Origin: SHNJ01 sp964458615
GTDB lineage: Bacteria; Pseudomonadota; Alphaproteobacteria; SHNJ01
NCBI GenBank assembly: GCA_964458615.1
Contig: CAYWJR010000021.1
Location: forward strand, 1-21,641
Direction: 5' to 3'
Length of the DNA: 21,641 bases
Shown here: piece after piece, positions 1-6,735 of the stretch
Layout of the letters: the number at the start of each line of letters is the position of its first letter
Position numbering within the stretch: the first letter of the stretch is position 1
Notes under the pieces: generated by a model
What the model was told of the DNA's origin: nothing
The model's database searches: none
Seen by the model: only the letters and a program-made list of their open reading frames with translations
Position numbers and translations under genes: made by a program

Positions 1-4
1 AGAA

Positions 5-607
5 TTGGTAGAAAAATGGCAATCCCATACGACCGATTTCGAACAAGTCCGCCGCGTTACATCCAGCAGCTTGGATATTGAATATATCCTGACCCATCCA
101 GATTTGTTGCTGGCCAAAGCGAATCCAGTAAAAGGAAATCCGCAGAACGAAGATTTTTTAGAAGCGGTGGCGATGATTGCCCGCAGCGCCATGCTGGTTT
201 TAAACGACAAAGATTTCGAATTTCAACGCAAAAAGGCCGCGACATTCAAGGCAGCGACGCAACCATCGATCGAAAGCGCGAAAAAAGATTTGGCCAAATT
301 AACGGCGCGGCGTGGAATTTTCACCCGCATCAACGATTTCATCGACCTTGGTTACAATTTGAATGCGTATTTGTTAAAACGCCAAATGCGTTTGGCAAAA
401 ATCGAACAAACCAAACAATATATCGCCGCATTGTCGGCGCGCGAATTGCCGCAACAAATTATCGCCGAACAATTCGAAGCCGAAGCCAAAGCGCGCACCG
501 GGGCGAAACAATCGGGCAACGCCAATACCGGCCCGGTATTGACCATCACGCCGCAAACAGTTGCGCATGCCATTAGTGAACACGGCGCAAGGGTAAACGC
601 GGGTTAA
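5..607 (+). CDS. Unrecognised protein, probably 5'-truncated by window edge
   Basis: An open frame with typical codon use for this window runs from the left edge to a TAA at 605-607. The first possible start in view is a TTG at base 5 with no ribosome-binding site visible, and the frame is still open at bases 2-4, so the true start probably lies outside the window. The visible 200 residues are soluble and rich in Lys, Ala, Glu and Gln, with long probable helices between about residues 80 and 165 and no membrane segment or signal peptide. The C-terminal 40 residues look low in complexity. I recognise no family motif. It converges on the RidA gene with one base between the stops. Function unknown. 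Confidence 0.6.
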   Translation: MVEKWQSHTTDFEQVRRVTSSSLDIEYILTHPDLLLAKANPVKGNPQNEDFLEAVAMIARSAMLVLNDKDFEFQRKKAATFKAATQPSIESAKKDLAKLTARRGIFTRINDFIDLGYNLNAYLLKRQMRLAKIEQTKQYIAALSARELPQQIIAEQFEAEAKARTGAKQSGNANTGPVLTITPQTVAHAISEHGARVNAG

Positions 608-608
608 T

Positions 609-1139
609 TTAGATATAATCGTCCGATTTCGGTTGGGACGGGGCGAGTGCGAAAATCGCTTCGATTTCAACGGCGGCATTTAACGGCAACGCGTTCACAC
701 CCACCGCCGCGCGCGCATGTTTGCCCGCATCGCCCAAAATATCGACCATGAAATTCGATGCGCCGTTTATCACCTTTGGCTGGTCGGCGAATCCGTCGAT
801 ACAATTCACAAACCCGTTCAATTTCACGCACCGTTCGATCCGGTTCCAATTGCCGCGGCATGCCGCCTTGGCTTGCGCCAAAATATTGATCGCGCACGCG
901 CGCGCGGCTTCGATACCTTGTTCGATTGTAAAATCTTTGCCGATTTTTCCGGCGAACGCCACTTTACCATCCACCATCGGCAACTGGCCGGATATGTAAA
1001 CCAGATCGCCCGATATGACGAACGGAACGTAACTGGCGACCGGCGGGGCGGGTTGCGGCAACACGATGCCCAGATGTTTCAATTTCGCTTCGATGACTTC
1101 GCCGTTTTCAGGCAAGGCGCTGGATTTGGACAAAGGCAT
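609..1139 (-). CDS. RidA family protein (YjgF/YER057c/UK114), enamine/imine deaminase-like
   Basis: This 176-residue protein has the hallmarks of the RidA superfamily: the segment VISGDLVYISGQLPMVDGK in the first half, and the C-terminal signature ARAAVGVNALPLNAAVEIEA, which carries the arginine that binds the carboxylate of the substrate in RidA enzymes. RidA proteins hydrolyse reactive enamines/imines such as 2-aminoacrylate released by PLP enzymes. The extra N-terminal segment before the YVPFV motif resembles the longer subgroup common in alphaproteobacteria (roughly 150-175 residues) rather than the 128-residue E. coli protein. The ATG at 1139 is preceded by a GGAG at a spacing of five bases, which supports this start. 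The exact substrate cannot be inferred. It lies alone on the minus strand, downstream of the terminator at 1172-1208, so it needs its own promoter. Confidence 0.9.
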   Translation of the reverse strand: MPLSKSSALPENGEVIEAKLKHLGIVLPQPAPPVASYVPFVISGDLVYISGQLPMVDGKVAFAGKIGKDFTIEQGIEAARACAINILAQAKAACRGNWNRIERCVKLNGFVNCIDGFADQPKVINGASNFMVDILGDAGKHARAAVGVNALPLNAAVEIEAIFALAPSQPKSDDYI

Positions 1140-1171
1140 GTTTTCTCCGTCGGTTGATGGTGTTCTAATTA

Positions 1172-1208
1172 TACAAAAGAAAAAGGGGTCGAGTAAAACT
1201 CGGACCCC
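1172..1208 (-). terminator. Intrinsic terminator, minus strand
   Basis: On the minus strand, GGGGUC/GACCCC plus GAG/CUC form a 9-bp stem with one bulged C and a five-base loop (1208-1185). It is followed directly by a U-rich tract with five U, a C and four U (1184-1175). No T-run follows the hairpin on the plus strand, so it works in one direction. It ends whatever is transcribed leftward from 1209-1340, most likely the candidate small RNA, and insulates the RidA gene from it. Confidence 0.75.
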
Positions 1209-1338
1209 AAGTTAGGAGGCAGGGTAAACTGAACGACTTTAACCGGACAAAACGCCGGTCAAAGATGAAACCTTGGAGGAATGAAGGAAGAATTCTTTGG
1301 CTGACATGTGGACTGGGTAAGAAACCAAGTTCATTATA
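1172..1338 (-). ncRNA. Candidate small RNA on the minus strand (about 150 nt)
   Basis: Read on the minus strand, a TATAAT box (1338 down to 1333) would start a transcript near 1326. It then shows a 10-bp hairpin with an 8-base loop (arms 1255-1264 and 1237-1246) and ends in an intrinsic terminator (1208-1172). The hairpin's fifth pair is G-U on the minus strand but would be an A-C mismatch on the plus strand, so the structure favours minus-strand transcription. Two stretches with CCUCC (around 1274-1279 and 1214-1219) resemble the anti-Shine-Dalgarno motifs of many alphaproteobacterial trans-acting small RNAs. No good -35 hexamer is visible, no open frame fits, and I could not match it to 6S, SRP or tmRNA. 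The exact ends are estimates. Confidence 0.55.
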
Positions 1339-1393
1339 ATCTTAAATCCCTGAAACGGTATTTAGTTTTATATTATTACTCTAAGCCTAGATC

Positions 1394-1484
1394 CAATCAA
1401 AATATTCGAAAAGCGGTTATAACTTTGCCAATATTTTGATTGTTGTGGTATCGAAACCACTATAGGTTGATTTACAGCCTATAG
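1394..1484. repeat. Three consecutive inverted repeats in the gene-free stretch
   Basis: The first repeat has perfect 13-bp AT-rich arms (1394-1406 and 1430-1442; CAATCAAAATATT and its complement) around a 23-base centre. The second has 5-bp arms GTGGT/ACCAC (1445-1449, 1456-1460). The third has 7-bp arms CTATAGG/CCTATAG (1460-1466, 1478-1484). No T-run follows any of them, so they do not look like ordinary terminators. They could be protein-binding sites or RNA structures upstream of the complex I gene at 1739. The rest of 1140-1738 (1485-1738) has only weak short frames without ribosome-binding sites, and I see nothing else there. Confidence 0.7.
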
Positions 1485-1738
1485 ATAGTTGATTAACACG
1501 GCCAAAAAACGATGTATAGCAAATTTTATCAACAATCGGGCAATTCCCCATTTTCGTTGGGGGTAAATCATTTGCACCGCAACCACGCAATCCGGGCGAC
1601 ATATTCAGGCCGAAAAATTGGAATGCGTGGATCATGTGCAAAAAAATGCCGCGGCGTTTTTCAATCCATGCTTGTAATCGCGGCGATTATTATGCAATTT
1701 GTCGGTTCAAATTCATTTCATCAATCGCGGATCACCCA

Positions 1739-2098
1739 ATGACCATCGGTACAAAAATTTACACCGCCCTGTTCGGCAAAAAAGTCGGCGACGACGAATT
1801 CGGCAATGTCTATTACACCGAAAAAAAGACCGCATCCGGACGCCGCACAAAAAGATGGGTTGTGTATAATGGCGAGGCCGAAGCGACCAAGGTTCCGCCC
1901 GATTGGCACGGTTGGTTGCATTACACCGTCGATCAAACGCCGCCATCGACCGGATTGGTCACGCGCAAATCATGGATCCGCCCGCATTCCGCCAACCAAA
2001 GCGGCACATCGAACGCATATTTGCCCCAAGGCCATTCATTAAAAGGCGGCAAGCGCGCCAAGGCGACCGGCGATTACGAACCATGGACACCGCAATAA
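1739..2098 (+). CDS. NADH:ubiquinone oxidoreductase NDUFA12-family subunit (17.2 kDa homologue)
   Basis: The 119-residue product matches the NDUFA12 family, an accessory subunit of respiratory complex I found in mitochondria and alphaproteobacteria. Visible signatures are VGDDEFGNVYYTEKK near residue 16, RWVVYNGEAEATKVPPDWHGWLH in the centre (quoted in parts: RWVVYNGEAEA and VPPDWHGWLH), a W-x-RPHSANQSGTSNAYLPQG block and a C-terminal YEPWTPQ. The frame stays open about 100 bases upstream, but residues before the ATG at 1739 show no conservation with the family, so I place the start there; its ribosome-binding site is weak. The protein would bind the peripheral arm of complex I on the cytoplasmic face. 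It is followed after 44 bases by mlaD and probably shares its transcript. Confidence 0.92.
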   Translation: MTIGTKIYTALFGKKVGDDEFGNVYYTEKKTASGRRTKRWVVYNGEAEATKVPPDWHGWLHYTVDQTPPSTGLVTRKSWIRPHSANQSGTSNAYLPQGHSLKGGKRAKATGDYEPWTPQ

Positions 2099-2142
2099 AT
2101 TAAGTTTACAAAGATTCAATACATCACCCAAGGAATTTGCAA

Positions 2143-2637
2143 ATGCAGCATCAAAATACCATCGAAGCAGTTTTAGGCGCAGTCGTTCTGGCGGCGGCGG
2201 CCATGTTTTTATGGTTTGCATATTCGGTCGCCGATATGCGCGCCGGCGACGGATACGACATATCGGCGCGTTTCGATAAAATCGGCACATTGAAAATCGG
2301 ATCCGATGTGCGCCTGAGCGGCATTAAAATCGGCACCGTCAGCGATTTATCGCTGGATGAAAAATCGTTCATGGCGAATGTGCGCCTGACGGTTCACAAC
2401 AATATCCAATTGCCCACCGACACGGTTGCCGAAATTTCCAGCGAAGGTTTGCTGGGCGGCAATTATTTGTCCCTGGTTCCCGGCAACGAAGATCAAGTGA
2501 TCGCGCCAGGCGGACAAATCAAATACACCCAAAGCCCTGTCGATTTGGTGCAATTGCTGGGCCGGTTTATTTTCAGTTCGCCCGACAAAGACAAAGATTC
2601 CGGACATTCCGCCGGTTCGGGCAACACAGCCAATTAA
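2143..2637 (+). CDS. mlaD: MlaD: outer-membrane lipid asymmetry transport, MCE-domain substrate-binding subunit
   Basis: The 164-residue protein has one N-terminal transmembrane helix (about residues 9-28) followed by a single MCE domain beginning near residue 42 (ARFDKIGTLKIGSDVRLSGI, then KIGTVSDLSLD). It continues with SEGLLGGNYLSLVPG and a short hydrophobic C-terminal segment (VDLVQLLGRFIFSS). This is the size and order of MlaD, the hexameric inner-membrane-anchored ring that passes phospholipids between the MlaFE ABC transporter and MlaC in the periplasm. The start at 2143 is preceded by AAGGA at eight bases; a TTG two codons earlier is less likely. No mlaE, mlaF or mlaC is in this window. 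It sits between the NDUFA12 gene and cysQ, in one direction with short gaps. Confidence 0.92.
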   Translation: MQHQNTIEAVLGAVVLAAAAMFLWFAYSVADMRAGDGYDISARFDKIGTLKIGSDVRLSGIKIGTVSDLSLDEKSFMANVRLTVHNNIQLPTDTVAEISSEGLLGGNYLSLVPGNEDQVIAPGGQIKYTQSPVDLVQLLGRFIFSSPDKDKDSGHSAGSGNTAN

Positions 2638-2643
2638 CGGGCG

Positions 2644-3462
2644 ATGACCCGCACCACATTCGATATGCGCGCAAACGATCTGAACCGCGACGATTTGCGC
2701 GCCGCAACTGCGTGCATTGAATCCGCGATGCGCGATTTGGGCGCGGAATTGTTAATATTGCGTCAAAACGGGCTGCGCGTTTCCAAAAAACCGGACAACA
2801 GCATCGTCACCAACGCCGATTTACACGCCGACCGCGCGATTCAGGATCTGCTTGCAAATCTTACCCCGCATATTCCGGTCGTTTCCGAAGAATCATTCGA
2901 TTCAGGCCAAAAATTCGCGGAACACCAGGTTTATTGGTGCGCCGATCCGGTCGATTCCACGCAAAATTACGCCGATGGCGGGCAGGATTTTTCAATTCTA
3001 GTTTCGTTGATTGAATCGAACCGGCCGATTTTGGGATTGATGTATTTTCCGGCGCAACAATTGTTTTTCGCAGGGATCGATGGCGTCGGCGCATGGAAAA
3101 AATCGGGCGGCGCGCCGCAAACCGAAATACATTGCGCGGCATTGACGGAATCGGACGTGCGCGTTGTGGTATCGTCGCGCGGGCACGCAAAACCGGAACG
3201 TTTATCGCACATTATCGGAACGCGGAAAATCGCATCGGTTAACCGGATCGACGGCGCGATTAAATTCGCGCGCATCGCGGACGGCCAGGCGGATTTATAT
3301 CCGCGTTTCACCAATTTGCGGGAATGGGATTTGGCGGCGGGTCACGCGATTGTCATGGCCGCGGGCGGATCGGTCATGGATATTTCCGGCAAACCGATTA
3401 TATACGGCGCCCGCGCCGATTACATTTGCCCGCATTTTTTCGCAACGGGAAAGAAAATTTAA
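2644..3462 (+). CDS. cysQ: CysQ-like 3'(2'),5'-bisphosphate nucleotidase / inositol monophosphatase family
   Basis: The 272-residue product has the metal-binding motifs of the inositol-phosphatase superfamily: KKPDNSIVTNADLHAD (residues 48-63), VVSEES (79-84), the DPxD motif WCADPVDST (98-106) and the C-terminal REWDLAAGHAIV (226-237), whose Asp229 completes the Mg site. CysQ removes the 3'-phosphate of PAP(S) made during sulfate assimilation. The DPVDST motif has Ser where most members have Gly (DPxDGT). The C-terminal EWD-AAG-A arrangement fits CysQ better than inositol monophosphatase or HisN, but the substrate is inferred. The start six bases after mlaD suggests one transcript; an ATG eight codons in is an alternative. 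It converges on the ParA-like gene with a 22-base gap and no evident terminator. Confidence 0.82.
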   Translation: MTRTTFDMRANDLNRDDLRAATACIESAMRDLGAELLILRQNGLRVSKKPDNSIVTNADLHADRAIQDLLANLTPHIPVVSEESFDSGQKFAEHQVYWCADPVDSTQNYADGGQDFSILVSLIESNRPILGLMYFPAQQLFFAGIDGVGAWKKSGGAPQTEIHCAALTESDVRVVVSSRGHAKPERLSHIIGTRKIASVNRIDGAIKFARIADGQADLYPRFTNLREWDLAAGHAIVMAAGGSVMDISGKPIIYGARADYICPHFFATGKKI

Positions 3463-3484
3463 ACCGAAACCAACCTGGGCGAAA

Positions 3485-4177
3485 TTACGCCGCGCGGGAT
3501 GACGTGTATTTTTTCGCGCCCGATTTAACGCGGCGCAAAACTTCGCGCGCCAACGAATCGATTTCTTTCGCTGCATCCGAACTTGGCGCGGTTTCGACAA
3601 CGCCTTTTCCTTCGGCCAGGCTGGCTTGTAACGCCACGCGGCTGCCGATGGTGATGTCGGCGACTTCGGCACCCAGCAATTGCGCTTCTTCGATCATTTT
3701 TGCGGCCAATTTGGTGCGCAGATTGATGCGGTTCATGACCAGCAACGCGGGAACTTTTTCACGGAAACAGAATTGCAATGTCGGTTTGGTCGCCCAAACA
3801 TCCATCGGGCTTGCTTGCAACGGAACGACAACAATGTCGGACGAACGCACCGCGATGCTGACCTCGGCTTCGGCGCGTGGCGGGGAATCGATCATGATAA
3901 TGTCGAATCCATATTGTTTCAAACGCGACAATTCGCCGACCATGCGCCAGCCGGTAATCGCGACAACTTCGGGGCCTTCATATTGGTCGGCCAGAACGCG
4001 GGCGCGCATATGGCTCCATGCGCCGGCGCTGCCTTGGGGGTCGATGTCGATCAACGCTACCTTGAATCCTTGTTTTTGCCAGGCCACCGCCAATTGCAAC
4101 GCCAATGTGGTTTTTCCGGCGCCGCCTTTTTGTTGGGCGACGGTTACAATGATTGGATCTTTGGAATCGGAACGCAT
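3485..4177 (-). CDS. ParA/MinD-type ATPase
   Basis: The 230-residue protein carries the deviant Walker A motif QKGGAGKTT (residues 16-24, with the signature lysine of the ParA/MinD class), LIDIDPQGS (42-50) and the Walker B-like IIMIDSPP (93-100). ParA-family ATPases dimerise on ATP and position DNA, division proteins or other cargo. The length matches the short ParA form that lacks an N-terminal DNA-binding domain. No parB, parS-like repeats or cargo gene lies next to it, so chromosome or plasmid partition is not implied and the cargo is unknown. I prefer the ATG at 4177 with a GGGG seven bases upstream; an in-frame GTG at 4189 would add four residues. It is divergent from tsaC, with 167 bases between the two ATG starts. 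Confidence 0.85.
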   Translation of the reverse strand: MRSDSKDPIIVTVAQQKGGAGKTTLALQLAVAWQKQGFKVALIDIDPQGSAGAWSHMRARVLADQYEGPEVVAITGWRMVGELSRLKQYGFDIIMIDSPPRAEAEVSIAVRSSDIVVVPLQASPMDVWATKPTLQFCFREKVPALLVMNRINLRTKLAAKMIEEAQLLGAEVADITIGSRVALQASLAEGKGVVETAPSSDAAKEIDSLAREVLRRVKSGAKKYTSSRAA

Positions 4178-4229
4178 GTTGAACCCCACAATGCAAAAAT
4201 AAAAACGGGAAGGAGAATGAAATTAGAAA

Positions 4230-4247
4230 ATAACAATTTTGATTGTT
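4230..4247. promoter_or_regulatory. Perfect 7-bp inverted repeat in the parA-like/tsaC divergent region
   Basis: TAACAAT (4230-4236) and ATTGTTA (4241-4247) flank a four-base centre between the divergent starts at 4177 and 4345. Its position and symmetry are consistent with an operator, but no promoter hexamers with correct spacing are clear nearby, and no regulator gene is adjacent. A second, AT-rich repeat GAAAT/ATTTC lies at 4297-4311. Confidence 0.35.
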
Positions 4248-4344
4248 ACCTTTGCATTTTATATCAACCCAGTGTGTTTTACAGGCATGAAACGGTGAAA
4301 TTAATTATTTCATTCACAGGTTTTTTGTGCCACATACAGACCGT

Positions 4345-5346
4345 ATGACCGACGTTACCACCGAAATTTTACCGGCCAGCGCCGAAAATATCGAAAAAAT
4401 CGCCCAAATATTGAACCGGGGCGACATTGCCGCGATCCCCACCGAAACGGTGTATGGATTGGCGGCCAACGCGCTTTTGGACACCGCAATTGCCAAGATT
4501 TTCGCGGCTAAAAACCGCCCCCGTTTCAATCCCCTGATCGTCCATGTGGCCGATTATGCCCAAGCGGCGCAATATGCGGTATTCACGAAGCTGGCCAACC
4601 GTTTGGCCGATGCGTTTTGGCCGGGCCCTTTGACAATGGTTTTAAATCTGCGCCCAGAATCGGGGGGTTCACCGGGGATTTCCCGCCTGGCCACCGCGAA
4701 TTTGGACACAATCGCCATTCGTTGTCCGGCGCACCCTATCGCGCAAACCGTAATACGGCAATCCGGCGTTCCGCTGGCGGCGCCATCGGCGAACGCGTCC
4801 GGCCGGATCAGCCCGACCGCCGCCGCGCATGTCGCCGAATCATTGTCCGGCCGCATCGCCTGGATTTTAGATGGCGGCGATTGCGGCGTTGGATTGGAAT
4901 CGACAATCGTCGATTTAACGTCAACCGTCCCGCAAATTTTGCGCCTGGGCGGGTTGGACAAAGGCGTTATCGAATCGGTTGCGGGAACGAATATCGAAAT
5001 TTACCGCCAGCCGATTTCTGGCGCAGTCAAATCGCCGGGCATGTTGTTGCGGCATTACGCGCCACGCGCGAAATTGCGCCTGAATTGCGACAATCCCAAT
5101 CCCAACGAGGCGTTGTTGGCATTCGGCGCGAATGTGCCGGACGGTTCCGGCGCGGTTTTGAACCTAAGCGCGCGCGGCGATTTAACCGAAGCCGCCGCGA
5201 ATTTATACGCGCATTTGCACGCGCTGGATCAATCCGGGTTTCCATCGATCGCGGTCATGCCGATTCCGCAAACCGGATTGGGATTGGCGATCAACGACCG
5301 GATTTCGCGCGCCGCCGCCAGCCAGAGTGAAAATTTACAATCATGA
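4345..5346 (+). CDS. tsaC: Threonylcarbamoyl-AMP synthase (TsaC/Sua5, Sua5 type)
   Basis: The 333-residue protein begins with a YrdC domain containing PTETVYGLAANA (residues 32-43), KNRPRFNPLIVHV (56-68), FWPGPLTMVL and APSANASGRISPT. The linker SPGMLLRHYAP and a C-terminal Sua5 domain follow, making it the long Sua5 form rather than the short TsaC form. It makes threonylcarbamoyl-AMP from threonine, bicarbonate and ATP for the t6A modification of ANN-decoding tRNAs. The ATG at 4345 is chosen because family alignment begins shortly after it; an in-frame GTG at 4327 has a CAGG six bases upstream and remains possible. Its stop overlaps the start of the next gene (ATGA at 5343-5346), implying translational coupling with the dehydrogenase. 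Confidence 0.93.
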   Translation: MTDVTTEILPASAENIEKIAQILNRGDIAAIPTETVYGLAANALLDTAIAKIFAAKNRPRFNPLIVHVADYAQAAQYAVFTKLANRLADAFWPGPLTMVLNLRPESGGSPGISRLATANLDTIAIRCPAHPIAQTVIRQSGVPLAAPSANASGRISPTAAAHVAESLSGRIAWILDGGDCGVGLESTIVDLTSTVPQILRLGGLDKGVIESVAGTNIEIYRQPISGAVKSPGMLLRHYAPRAKLRLNCDNPNPNEALLAFGANVPDGSGAVLNLSARGDLTEAAANLYAHLHALDQSGFPSIAVMPIPQTGLGLAINDRISRAAASQSENLQS

Positions 5347-6734
5347 ACCATATCGGCACATTAAACGGCATTTGCGGCGCGGATCATGTTGTATCGTCCG
5401 GCGCGGAATTCGACGCCTGTCTAACCGATTGGCGCGGCCGGTATCGCGGCCATGCCATCGCGATGGTTCTGCCGCAAACCGCGCAACAAGTGCAACAAAT
5501 CGTGCAATATTGCCGCGAACACAAAATTTCGATCACGCCCCAGGGCGGCAATACCGGCATGTGCGGCGGCGCAACCCCGCAACCGCAAGGGCACAACATC
5601 ATCGTCAATTGCAAAAAAATGAGCAGGATTTTGGAATGCAATCCGGTCGCCAATACCATAACGGTGGAATCGGGATGCACGCTTTTGGCGGCGCAAATTT
5701 CAGCGCGCGATTGCAACCGTTCGTTTCCGTTGACATTGACTCCGGCCGATCAAGTGCAATTGGGCGGGGCGGCCGCAACCAACGCGGGCGGATTGAATGT
5801 CATTAAATACGGCATGATGCGGCAATCGATTTTAGGGATCGAGGCGGTGATGGCCGACGGCAGTCTTTACAATAATTTATTCCGCCTGCACAAAAACAAT
5901 TCCGGTTACGACATCAAACAATTATTGATCGGCAGCGAAGGCACGTTGGGCATTATCACCAAATTATGCGTGAAATTATACCCGCTGGCCAAAACCCGCC
6001 ATGTCGCCATCGCCGGATTGAAAGATTTTAAACATTGCGTCGGCGCGTTCGATTCCATTCAAACAGTATTCGGCCATGAATTAAGCGCATTCGAATATAT
6101 CGGCGGGGACGCGTGGAATATCGTTTGCGATTATTTGCCGTCATGCCCGAAAATTTTTACCCAAAAATTCGATCATTACCTGTTGGTGGAATGGGACAAT
6201 ATATCCGCCGATTCCGATTTGCGCGGCCGTATCGAATCGCATTTGGGGGGAATGGCGCAGATCGCGGATTATAAAATCGCGGGCGACGCGGCTGCGGCGG
6301 ATGAATTTTGGCGGCTGCGCAAATCGATCCCGGCGGCGGAAAAAAATTCCGGCATCAGCGTTAAACACGATATATCGGTGCCAATCGACCGGTGGGACGA
6401 TTTTTTGAACGAAACGTTGAATTTATTGCGGCAAAAATGGCCGCAAAGCCGTCCGGTATATCTGGGCCATCTGGGTGACGGCAATTTGCATTTCAACGTC
6501 GTGTTGCCGCAAATGGGGGCGGAAAATATCGGCGATTATGAACCCGCGATCAACGATTTGGTTTATGGCCAGGTTACAAAAATGGGCGGGTCGATTTCCG
6601 CCGAACACGGAATCGGCCAATTGCGGCGCGGCAGTTTGGCCAAATTCGGCGATCCCGCGCAATACCGCATGATGCAGAAAATCAAACAAACCCTGGATCC
6701 GGATGGATTGTTCAATCCGGGCAAGATTTTTTAA
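5343..6734 (+). CDS. FAD-binding D-2-hydroxyacid dehydrogenase (GlcD / D-lactate / D2HGDH family)
   Basis: This 463-residue flavoprotein has the PCMH-type FAD domain with PQGGNTGMCGG (residues 66-76), LGGAAATNAGGLNVIKYG (140-157) and GSEGTLGIITK (197-207). The C-terminal FAD-oxidase domain carries RLRKSIP (324-330), KHDISVP (341-347), HLGDGNLHFNVV (376-387) and EHGIG (421-425). The two histidines of HLGDGNLH and the Glu-His of EHGIG correspond to the metal/substrate site of D-2-hydroxyglutarate and D-lactate dehydrogenases. It probably oxidises a D-2-hydroxyacid and passes electrons to a carrier; which acid cannot be told from the sequence. It lacks the iron-sulfur partner genes glcE and glcF. 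It is translationally coupled to tsaC and its stop lies one base from the stop of the convergent gene. Confidence 0.9.
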   Translation: MNHIGTLNGICGADHVVSSGAEFDACLTDWRGRYRGHAIAMVLPQTAQQVQQIVQYCREHKISITPQGGNTGMCGGATPQPQGHNIIVNCKKMSRILECNPVANTITVESGCTLLAAQISARDCNRSFPLTLTPADQVQLGGAAATNAGGLNVIKYGMMRQSILGIEAVMADGSLYNNLFRLHKNNSGYDIKQLLIGSEGTLGIITKLCVKLYPLAKTRHVAIAGLKDFKHCVGAFDSIQTVFGHELSAFEYIGGDAWNIVCDYLPSCPKIFTQKFDHYLLVEWDNISADSDLRGRIESHLGGMAQIADYKIAGDAAAADEFWRLRKSIPAAEKNSGISVKHDISVPIDRWDDFLNETLNLLRQKWPQSRPVYLGHLGDGNLHFNVVLPQMGAENIGDYEPAINDLVYGQVTKMGGSISAEHGIGQLRRGSLAKFGDPAQYRMMQKIKQTLDPDGLFNPGKIF

Positions 6735-6735
6735 T

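Noticed and set aside
1275..1310. A tiny plus-strand frame after GGAGG (ATG AAG GAA ...)
   Set aside because: Only seven codons, the spacing to ATG is too short, and the RNA structure favours transcription from the other strand.
1417..1641. A 74-codon minus-strand frame in the gene-free stretch
   Set aside because: It runs through the inverted repeats, has no ribosome-binding site and shows no recognisable motif; likely chance.
3485..4177. ParA-like ATPase as evidence for a plasmid or partition locus
   Set aside because: No parB, parS-like repeats or replication gene nearby; short chromosomal ParA proteins with other cargo are common.
3324..4348. Long plus-strand frames opposite the ParA-like gene
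   Set aside because: They are antisense shadows of a gene with clear Walker motifs.
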